Assembly (NCBI GenBank): GCA_021813685.1
Contig: JAKAJS010000064.1
Span: 1-35,258, forward strand
Length of the DNA stretch: 35,258 nucleotides
Source of the DNA: Deltaproteobacteria bacterium
GTDB taxonomy: Bacteria > Desulfobacterota > Syntrophobacteria > Syntrophobacterales > Syntrophobacteraceae
Reading direction: 5' to 3'
The position numbers and the translations under genes were made by a program. Positions 16,939 through 22,636 of the stretch are shown here, piece after piece. The notes under the pieces were generated by a model. It searched no databases and had not been told where the DNA came from. It saw only the letters and a list, made by a program, of their open reading frames with translations. Within the stretch, counting starts at the first letter, position 1. The number at the start of each line of letters is the position of its first letter.

Positions 16939-17290
16939 GTGACCTTCGATGACCTCGCACGAATCAGTCTGACAGCGTTATGGTCCTGAGCGTAACAGAT
17001 GGATGCTCATCGCGGAAAGGCAGGAGGGGGGAGCCCGGAGGAGTGCGCAAAAGAGGCCTCGCGTCTTCCAGCCCGGGCGCTTTGCGACCGAATACGAGCC
17101 GTTCACAATACCCTCTTGACGCCTGCGAGGTTAGCTGGCGGGCTCGGGCCGAAGAGGTTGCCCTACGCCGTATGGCGATACGCCCCTGGATTCCTTGGGT
17201 CCCCCGCTCCGAATTGCGGATTCGGCGATTCAAAGCGGAAGGCATCTTAAGTGCTCGCAAGGCCCCTGTCAAGAAATGAAATGAAATGCT
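16939..17290. other. Intergenic region, nothing recognised
   Basis: About 350 bp between the divergent permease and KinB-like kinase genes. Open frames here lack ribosome sites and recognisable protein content. No repeat, RNA or operator was seen apart from the promoter at 17291. Confidence 0.6.
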
Positions 17291-17318
17291 TTGACTAATC
17301 GGAGTCCGGAGCTATCAT
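17291..17318 (+). promoter_or_regulatory. Candidate sigma-70 promoter of the KinB-like kinase
   Basis: TTGACT (17291-17296), a 16-bp spacer and TATCAT (17313-17318) precede the kinase start by about 55 bp. Confidence 0.5.
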
Positions 17319-17373
17319 TGCGTCTACCGATTGCGAACCCGATCACCCATCACCCCTGGCAGGAAACGCGCTC

Positions 17374-19203
17374 ATGAGCTTTCGGACAAAACTTGTTCTG
17401 GCGTTTAGCGGCCCGCTCGCCATCCTCATTTTGCTCGGCCTGGTCAGCATACGCACCATTACGATGTCCAGCCACACCCTGCAAAAGATCTTGCGGGAAA
17501 ACTACGACAGTGTCGCTGCCTGCGTCAGGATGAAAGACGCCATCCAGGCGCTGGATCGAACCGCCGAGACCTTTATCTGGGATAATGTGAAAGAGGAAAG
17601 AATCTCCGACGAGGAACGACAGTTTGCCCGCAACCTCCGGTTCCAGCAGCGTAATGTCACGGTTCCCGGCGAACAGGAATTGACGGACCGTCTGACGCGC
17701 CAATGGGACGTCTATCGCACGCTGTTTGAAAAATTCCTCACGCTTCCCGCCGGGGGAGAGGCACGAAAGGAATTCTATCGTCAAAGGCTCCTGCGTCAGT
17801 CTCGGGTCGTAACCAACCTGGCCCAGCGCATCGCAGACATAAACCTCGACAACATGGTTTCAACCGACGGGCAGGCGCGCAGGAAGGCCGCCGAAACCAA
17901 CCGCACCCTGGTGCTGCTCGTGCTCTCAGGGATCGTGCTCGCGGGACTCTTTGGCGGAATAACCTGGCGCTCGCTTTCCAAATCACTCTCCGGCTTCACA
18001 AGCTCCGTGCAGGAGATTCAGCGCGGAAATCTCGACCTCTTCGTCAAAGTCGATACCCGGGACGAACTCGGCGCCCTCGCTTCTGCATTCAACGACATGA
18101 CCTCGAGCCTTCGCCAGTTTCGAACGACGGGCCGAAAGCAGCTTCTACGCTCCCAAAGGGCCGCCAATTCAGTACTCGATACCCTTCCGGAGGCCGTCGC
18201 CGTTTGCAATCCCGACGGGCTGATCGAGCTTTCCAACCAGGCCGCCGCCAAAACATTTGCCCTTGTCCCCGGAGGCTCCATCCATGAGGCCGCAAATGAT
18301 AGAATAGCCGCCCTCTTCGAGCGGGCAAACCGGGAGATGCGCCCCATTCGAAGCACCGGATGGGATGGGGCGATCCAGAAATTCGTGGAGGGAGAGGAAA
18401 AGTTCTTCCTGCCCCAGGCTGTCCCGATCCTCGATGATGAGCGAAGAGCCATCGGCGTCACCCTCGTCTTTTCCGATGTCACACGGCTGCGCAAGGCCGA
18501 TGAAGTCAAAAGCGGGCTCATTTCGACTGTTTCCCACGAACTCAAAACCCCCCTCACCTCCATCCGGCTTGCCACCCATGCTCTATTCAACGAAAATCTG
18601 GGCGTTCTCAATGCGAAGCAGACCGAACTGGTGGCCGCCGCCCGGGAAGAAAGCGACCGATTGCACAAGATAATCGAAAACCTCCTCGAACTCGGAAAGA
18701 TGGAATCGGGACGCTCAACCCCGGACATCGTCATGTTGAATGCAGAGGAACTGCTGCTTTCGGCCGCGGACCAGGCGACTCCCGCCTTTGCCGACCGGGG
18801 CGTGGCCCTTTCGGTCGATCTGCCCTCCGCCCCCTCCTTTCTCCGCGGCGACAGTGTGAGGCTTGGAATCGTATTTTCCAATCTGCTCACAAACGCTCTC
18901 AGGCATACTCCCCCCGGTGGCAAGGTAACGCTGTCGGCCTCCGAGACGGAGGAGGAGCTGCTCTTTTCGGTCGAAGACACCGGCCAGGGGATCCCGCAAG
19001 AAGACATTCCCCATATTTTTGAAAAATTCTTCCGGGTCCCCGGGGCCGAAGAGCAGGGGACCTCCGGACTCGGCCTGGCAATAGTGAAAGAGATCATCTC
19101 CGAACACGGTGGCACAATCGAAGTGAGCAGCACTCCGGGCAAAGGCGCCCGGTTCACCTTTGCGCTCAAAAAAGTCTCCCCCTCCATGCATCAGGATTTT
19201 TAG
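17374..19203 (+). CDS. KinB-like membrane sensor histidine kinase (HAMP-PAS-HisKA-HATPase)
   Basis: A 609-residue kinase. TM1 spans about residues 8-30 and TM2 about 174-196, enclosing a helical periplasmic sensor of about 140 residues. HAMP follows (about 197-250), then PAS (about 264-370), HisKA with His388 in SHELKTPLTSIRLA, and HATPase with NLLTNALRHTPPGGK, VEDTGQGIP and GTSGLGLAIVKEI. The layout and H-box resemble Pseudomonas KinB and related NtrY-like sensors. AGGA lies 9 nt before the ATG. No response regulator is adjacent, so the partner is unknown. A hairpin follows the stop, separating it from the peptide cassettes. Confidence 0.92.
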   Translation: MSFRTKLVLAFSGPLAILILLGLVSIRTITMSSHTLQKILRENYDSVAACVRMKDAIQALDRTAETFIWDNVKEERISDEERQFARNLRFQQRNVTVPGEQELTDRLTRQWDVYRTLFEKFLTLPAGGEARKEFYRQRLLRQSRVVTNLAQRIADINLDNMVSTDGQARRKAAETNRTLVLLVLSGIVLAGLFGGITWRSLSKSLSGFTSSVQEIQRGNLDLFVKVDTRDELGALASAFNDMTSSLRQFRTTGRKQLLRSQRAANSVLDTLPEAVAVCNPDGLIELSNQAAAKTFALVPGGSIHEAANDRIAALFERANREMRPIRSTGWDGAIQKFVEGEEKFFLPQAVPILDDERRAIGVTLVFSDVTRLRKADEVKSGLISTVSHELKTPLTSIRLATHALFNENLGVLNAKQTELVAAAREESDRLHKIIENLLELGKMESGRSTPDIVMLNAEELLLSAADQATPAFADRGVALSVDLPSAPSFLRGDSVRLGIVFSNLLTNALRHTPPGGKVTLSASETEEELLFSVEDTGQGIPQEDIPHIFEKFFRVPGAEEQGTSGLGLAIVKEIISEHGGTIEVSSTPGKGARFTFALKKVSPSMHQDF

Positions 19204-19211
19204 GCTGAAAA

Positions 19212-19229
19212 GGGCGCCTCTCGGCGCCC
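19212..19229 (+). terminator. GC-rich hairpin after the KinB-like kinase
   Basis: GGGCGCC-TCTC-GGCGCCC forms a 7-bp stem with a 4-nt loop 9 nt after the kinase stop. The T-run is weak (TTGAAATTT), so termination may be partial. The hairpin directly abuts the first regulatory palindrome. Confidence 0.55.
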
Positions 19230-19270
19230 CTTGAAATTTCCTTTCACCGCCGCTGAAACTTTTTTTCCAT
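19230..19270. promoter_or_regulatory. Paired activator sites of peptide cassette 1
   Basis: Two copies of a GTTGAAAG-N3-CTTTCAAC-like palindrome: CTTGAAAT-TTC-CTTTCACC (19230-19248) and GCTGAAAC-TTT-TTTTCCAT (19252-19270). Their centres are 22 bp apart, about two helical turns, at about -153 and -131 from the predicted start of the sigma-54 promoter. This is standard enhancer geometry for an NtrC-type activator. Confidence 0.65.
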
Positions 19271-19365
19271 CAAAACCTCCCAGAGACGCCTCGGGAGTTT
19301 CCCGGGACTAATATTTTTCCTGTGTATTCCGAGTGATAGCTTTTGCGACGCCGCTTCGCAGGCCT

Positions 19366-19381
19366 TGGCCCGATACCTGCA
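19366..19381 (+). promoter_or_regulatory. Sigma-54 promoter of exported peptide gene 1
   Basis: TGGCCCGATACCTGCA keeps the GG and GC dinucleotides of the -24/-12 consensus at 12-bp distance. The predicted start near 19392 leaves a leader of about 60 nt. The element is conserved in the second cassette (TGGTCCGATACCTGCA) although the surrounding sequence has diverged. Confidence 0.7.
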
Positions 19382-19451
19382 AAACCAAAGATCGTCTTGA
19401 GGCTGTCACAGACACAGAAGGAAACCTTAGATTGTGACAAAGGAGTCTATG

Positions 19452-19598
19452 ATGAACAAGAGACTGATTATAGGATTGGCTTTGGCAGTGGCCCTTGTCG
19501 CCGGCGCTTTTTCCAGCGCCTTCGCAGGCAATTACGCAAGTGACATGACGCGGGCAAACTCCCACACTCCGGCTCATCAGGCGTGGATAGATAAATAA
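19452..19598 (+). CDS. Exported 48-residue peptide, cassette copy 1
   Basis: A short reading frame of 48 residues with AGGAG 6 nt before ATG 19452 (a second ATG directly precedes it at 19449). It has a clear Sec signal peptide: MNKR, a hydrophobic run ending GAFSSAFA, and predicted cleavage after residue 25. The mature peptide is only 23 residues (GNYASDMTRANS, then HTPAHQAWIDK), with no cysteine. It matches the product of the gene at 19987 at 18 of 23 mature positions. I do not recognise the family. Its own sigma-54 promoter, upstream activator sites and strong terminator make it a monocistronic regulated unit. Position next to cusBA suggests a role in envelope metal or stress response, which is an inference. 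Confidence 0.8.
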   Translation: MNKRLIIGLALAVALVAGAFSSAFAGNYASDMTRANSHTPAHQAWIDK

Positions 19599-19641
19599 CC
19601 GCCTGCAAATCGCGACCGGACAGTGTCGCACTGCAGTCCAA

Positions 19642-19673
19642 AACCCCCGGCAAGGGACCTTGCCGGGGGTTTT
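19642..19673 (+). terminator. Intrinsic terminator of peptide gene 1
   Basis: AACCCCCGGCAA and TTGCCGGGGGTT form a 12-bp stem with a 6-nt loop, followed by TTTTC, 43 nt after the peptide stop. Confidence 0.85.
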
Positions 19674-19696
19674 CTGTCGTTTGAAGGACCTTTCCC

Positions 19697-19730
19697 ATAA
19701 ATAAGCTCATCTGTTTCGTTTCCTTTCGGA
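19697..19730 (+). pseudogene. Dead start remnant of the 85-residue exported protein gene
   Basis: After GAAGGACCTTTCCC the sequence reads ATA AAT AAG CTC ATC TGT TTC GTT TCC TTT, aligning codon for codon with the start of the gene at 20249 (ATG AAA AAG CTT ATA TGG TTC GTT TCC TTT), including its ribosome site. The start codon has become ATA and similarity ends after about 30 nt. The first cassette therefore once carried, or was copied with, the beginning of this gene. Confidence 0.7.
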
Positions 19731-19766
19731 AATACCGGGGCAGGATCCTCCCATTCTCTGCCGCCC

Positions 19767-19807
19767 CTTGAAACTTCCTTTCACCTCCGCTGCAACTTTC
19801 TTTCCAT
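19767..19807. promoter_or_regulatory. Paired activator sites of peptide cassette 2
   Basis: CTTGAAAC-TTC-CTTTCACC (19767-19785) and GCTGCAAC-TTT-CTTTCCAT (19789-19807) have centres 22 bp apart. They sit at the same -153 and -131 positions relative to their promoter as in cassette 1, although much of the DNA between sites and promoter differs. Confidence 0.65.
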
Positions 19808-19902
19808 CAAACCTCTCGTAGACGCAGCGGCTGTTCTCCAGTACCACCATTTTCGCTGTCTATTCAGTATGATAGCTTTTACAACACCGTTTCGCAACGC
19901 GT

Positions 19903-19918
19903 TGGTCCGATACCTGCA
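19903..19918 (+). promoter_or_regulatory. Sigma-54 promoter of exported peptide gene 2
   Basis: TGGTCCGATACCTGCA keeps the invariant GG and GC at -24/-12 spacing. The predicted start is near 19929, giving a leader of about 58 nt. Confidence 0.7.
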
Positions 19919-19986
19919 AAACAAGAGATTGTCTTGAGGCTGTCAATGGCGAAGGAATGAAACCTTAGATTAAAGAGGAGTATATG

Positions 19987-20133
19987 ATGAAAAAGAGAAT
20001 GCTTATAGGATTGGCTCTGGCAGTGGCCCTGGTCGCCGGCGCTTTTTCCAGCGCCTTCGCGGGCAATCTCGCAAGTGACATGACGCCTGCAAACTCCCGC
20101 ACACCGGCCCATCAAGCGTGGGTGAACAAATAA
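19987..20133 (+). CDS. Exported 48-residue peptide, cassette copy 2
   Basis: Paralogue of the gene at 19452 with the same length. GAGGAG lies 6 nt before ATG 19987 (another ATG at 19984). The signal peptide MKKRMLIG, ending GAFSSAFA at residue 25, is nearly identical to copy 1. The mature 23 residues read GNLASDMTPANS, then RTPAHQAWVNK; differences from copy 1 are Y/L, R/P, H/R, I/V and D/N. The conserved core is ASDMT plus ANS and TPAHQAW. Mostly conservative changes together with a preserved frame suggest a selected protein. Function is unknown; no family is recognised. The gene precedes, across a terminator, the 85-residue exported protein. Confidence 0.8.
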   Translation: MKKRMLIGLALAVALVAGAFSSAFAGNLASDMTPANSRTPAHQAWVNK

Positions 20134-20176
20134 CCGAGTGCAAATCGCGACCGAACCAGGTTGCGCTGCAGGGTAC

Positions 20177-20207
20177 AACCCCCGGCAAGCGATCCTGCCG
20201 GGGGTTT
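20177..20207 (+). terminator. Intrinsic terminator of peptide gene 2
   Basis: AACCCCCGGCA (20177-20187) pairs with TGCCGGGGGTT (20196-20206), followed by only one further T before CC. The loop is larger and the T-tail shorter than in copy 1, so readthrough into the gene at 20249 is likely. Confidence 0.75.
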
Positions 20208-20248
20208 CCACCGATTTTGGACGGTGCTGCTTTTGAAGGAACTTTCCC

Positions 20249-20506
20249 ATGAAAAAGCTTATATGGTTCGTTTCCTTTTTGGCGCTGGGAGCTTTGGTTT
20301 TCACCGGGACTCTTTGGGCCGGGCCTGCCGCATCGATTTGTCCGGAGCATGTCACCAGATGCTTACAGAAGGCCGACGGCATGTACTGCACGCTGTTAGA
20401 ACCGGTCATGACGGCCAAACTTCCCTCGGCACAAACCTGGCGAGGGGGATGGGTCCCCATGCCGACCTTCCTGGAGATATCGGAAAAATGCCCCGGGATG
20501 CGATAG
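20249..20506 (+). CDS. Exported 85-residue Cys/Met-containing protein, unknown function
   Basis: An 85-residue precursor with a signal peptide (MKKLIWFVSFLALGA, probable cleavage after residue 24, TLWA before GPAAS). The mature 61 residues hold four cysteines (31, 38, 47 and 81), one His and several Met (near 45, 54, 71 and 84), in segments CPEHVTRC, GMYC and KCPGMR. AGGA is 8 nt before the ATG. No promoter of its own is evident; it lies 42 bp after the peptide-2 terminator and may be expressed by readthrough. Cys and Met content next to a copper/silver efflux operon suggests a periplasmic metal-binding protein, but I recognise no family and the role is inferred. Confidence 0.7.
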   Translation: MKKLIWFVSFLALGALVFTGTLWAGPAASICPEHVTRCLQKADGMYCTLLEPVMTAKLPSAQTWRGGWVPMPTFLEISEKCPGMR

Positions 20507-20765
20507 TCTTCGTAAACGGTTCCAGCCCCCTCCTCCGCCGAAGCCTCCCGGGGCTTCCGAGCGATCCCGCTCATCGAACAGAGAGACCTTTGCCGGCTCT
20601 CCTTCTGCCGCTGGGTAACCCCATTGCCTCCGTGAGGGCTGCGTCTCCTGCCCGGGAAGTGGTTTGAATAGCCGCCACGCAAACCTTGAACCCTGCACTT
20701 TTCGGGTCTTCGCAAGCAATTGACGACCGGGTGCACAGAAAATAGAGACTTTCTCCAGACAGGCG
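20507..20765. other. Intergenic region, nothing recognised
   Basis: About 260 bp after the 85-residue protein gene. Open frames on the minus strand here are antisense or lack ribosome sites. No promoter or hairpin could be assigned with confidence. Confidence 0.5.
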
Positions 20766-20829
20766 CCAAATGAGCCGCGTAGCGGCGTGGGGCGGGGGGC
20801 CGCAGGGGGGCGAGAGCCCCCGCGTTTTT
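20766..20829. repeat. Dispersed repeat, copy 1 (hairpin-rich)
   Basis: Begins CCAAATGAGCCGCG and continues AGCGGCGTGGGG to a second hairpin GGGGGCGAGAGCCCCC, GCG and five T. A close copy lies at 30983-31034. The first part folds as GCCGC-GTA-GCGGC. With the T-run this copy could terminate transcription arriving from the 85-residue protein gene before the cusB promoter. Confidence 0.7.
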
Positions 20830-21111
20830 GTCCTTCGCCGCTTTATGGCAACAGCAACGTCTCGGGAACTGTTCTCAAAGATCATGCCCGGTCTCCCGCC
20901 TCCCATTTTTCAGGCCGCCCCCTGTAGCCCATTGTACAGGGAAATGATATTATCGCTCTCACCGCGGTTTTGGCCGTGTGTGTGTGGCAGACTTGGGGAA
21001 ACCGGCGTTATCCCTTCCTGTTGGGTCGACTCTCGAAACTCCGGAACTCACCGCTGGTTTGTGATCGTTTCACCACTGACTATTTTAGACCGCCCCCTTC
21101 AGTGCATTCAT

Positions 21112-21127
21112 TGGCATTATAGTTGCT
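21112..21127 (+). promoter_or_regulatory. Sigma-54 promoter of cusBA
   Basis: TGGCATTATAGTTGCT matches the -24/-12 consensus almost perfectly, with GG and GC at the right spacing. The predicted start is near 21138, about 29 nt before the cusB ATG. No complete copy of the GTTGAAAG-type palindrome was found upstream; only half-site-like GTTTCACC at 21067-21074. Confidence 0.75.
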
Positions 21128-21166
21128 TACCTTTGCCGGGGTCACATTCGACAGGGAGAACACTAC

Positions 21167-22636
21167 ATGAAGAAAACGCGTTCGATTTTTCTCGTTATGG
21201 TCATTGCCTTAATTGCGGGGGTCGCTTTCGTAGCCGGGCAGATCAGCGAAAAGGGGCGCCGGGTAAAAGAGGGTACACCCGTGGTTTCCACGACCGCCCC
21301 TGCTTCCCCAAAACCCGCCGCCAAGCGTAAAATTCTCTACTGGCGCTCGTCGATGGACCCCAAGTTCGTTTCCAACAAGCCGGGCAAGGATGCCATGGGA
21401 ATGGATCTTGTCCCTGTCTATGGGAATGAAGCTGGGGCCGAGAAATCTCCAGCCCCGGCGGCCTCCCCGGCGAAAAAGCCGCAGGGTAAAGGCAAAGTCC
21501 TCTACTGGCAGGATCCGATGGATCCCACCATCATTTCCAATAAGCCCGGCAAAGCCCCCTGTGGAATGGACCTGGTTCCGGTTTACGCAAATGAGGTGAC
21601 TGAGGGAAAGATACACATCAGCCCCACCGTGGTTCAGCAAATAGGAGTGACAACCACCAAAGCCATAAAGGCCCCCTTTTCCAAAACTATCCGAACCTAT
21701 GGAACGAGTACGTGGAATGAACAGTCCAAGGCGGCTGTAAATACAAGGATAAGCGGTTGGATTGAAAAGCTGGACGTAAATATTGCGGGGCAGCTGGTCC
21801 GAAAGGGCCAGCCTTTGCTCCGGATATATTCGCCGCAACTGGTGAGCGCCCAGGAGGAGTACCTTGCCGCCCTCGACAACGCAAGAGCTTTAAAGGGCAT
21901 ATCGCTCGAAGCGATGTCGGGAGCCGCCGCGAAGCTTCCCCAAGCCGCCTGGATGCGGCTCAAACTCTGGAACATCAGCGACCGGCAGATTGCCGAGCTG
22001 CGGCGCACTCGCAAAGTTCGTCAAAACCTTACTCTTTATGCGCCCTTTAGCGGCATCGTAACGCGCCTCGACGTCGTGCAGGGCGACTACGTCATGCCGG
22101 GCAAAAACCTCATGGATATTGCGAGTTTCAACCCCGTCTGGGTCAATGCCTTCATTTATGAAGATCAAATCCCCATGGTGAAAAAAGGCATGAAGGCTAC
22201 CGTAACTTTCGATTCGCTGCCCGGAGAATCCTTCACGGGAACTGTCGATTACGTCTACCCCTATGTCGAGGGCAAGGCGCGAACGACACAGGTACGCATT
22301 GAGCTGCCAAACCCTGAAAACCATATCCTCCCCCAGATGTATGCAACCGTTAAAATCCGGGGAGAGGTAACCGATGATGCCGTTCAGATTCCCTCCGACG
22401 CCGTGATTCGCGCCTCATCGACCGATAATGTCGTCTTCATCGCCCTGGGGGGCGGGATGTTTGCCGGTCGCAAAGTCGTTCTGGGGCCGGAAGGCGACGA
22501 CGGAATGGTCCTGGTAAAAGCGGGCCTTGCGGCCGGAGAACGCGTGGTGACTTCGGCGCAGTTTCTTCTCGATTCGCAGAGCCGGCTCAATTCGGCCATC
22601 AAGGCCATGCTGAACAAAGGAGGTCCTTCCAAATGA
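21167..22636 (+). CDS. cusB: CusB-like periplasmic adaptor (membrane fusion protein) of a heavy-metal RND pump
   Basis: A 489-residue adaptor with an N-terminal hydrophobic anchor (residues about 6-25). Two tandem heavy-metal-binding-type domains follow: LYWRSSMDPKFVSNKPGKDA with MGMDLVPVY at about residues 62-88, and LYWQDPMDPTIISNKPGKAP with CGMDLVPVY at about 112-140. The canonical motif has Cys-Pro-Met-His; here Cys and His are largely lost but Met is kept, suiting Cu(I)/Ag(I). The remainder shows the lipoyl half-motifs (GWIEKLDVNIAGQLVRKGQPLLRIYSPQL is the first), an alpha-helical hairpin and a beta-barrel typical of CusB. The ATG has AGGGAG upstream. The stop overlaps the cusA start (ATGA). 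It bridges CusA and the outer-membrane channel and may hand metal to the pump. Confidence 0.92.
   Translation: MKKTRSIFLVMVIALIAGVAFVAGQISEKGRRVKEGTPVVSTTAPASPKPAAKRKILYWRSSMDPKFVSNKPGKDAMGMDLVPVYGNEAGAEKSPAPAASPAKKPQGKGKVLYWQDPMDPTIISNKPGKAPCGMDLVPVYANEVTEGKIHISPTVVQQIGVTTTKAIKAPFSKTIRTYGTSTWNEQSKAAVNTRISGWIEKLDVNIAGQLVRKGQPLLRIYSPQLVSAQEEYLAALDNARALKGISLEAMSGAAAKLPQAAWMRLKLWNISDRQIAELRRTRKVRQNLTLYAPFSGIVTRLDVVQGDYVMPGKNLMDIASFNPVWVNAFIYEDQIPMVKKGMKATVTFDSLPGESFTGTVDYVYPYVEGKARTTQVRIELPNPENHILPQMYATVKIRGEVTDDAVQIPSDAVIRASSTDNVVFIALGGGMFAGRKVVLGPEGDDGMVLVKAGLAAGERVVTSAQFLLDSQSRLNSAIKAMLNKGGPSK

Noticed and set aside
16980..17279. 99-codon plus-strand frame in the gap before the KinB-like kinase
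   Set aside because: No ribosome site, no recognisable composition or motif, and overlapping frames are equally open.
20232..20248. TTGAAGG-AAC-TTTCCC as another copy of the regulatory palindrome
   Set aside because: Arms match poorly and the sequence is the ribosome-binding region of the 85-residue protein gene; its presence in cassette 1 is explained by the duplication.
19879..20769. Minus-strand open frame of 296 codons across the second peptide cassette
   Set aside because: It is antisense to peptide gene 2, its terminator and the 85-residue protein, and contains no recognisable motif. Similar antisense text appears over cassette 1 only because the DNA is duplicated.
21032..21074. Activator palindromes upstream of cusB
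   Set aside because: CTCGAAAC and GTTTCACC resemble half-sites, but their partner arms are missing and the spacing is 24 rather than 22 bp, so they are not listed as sites.
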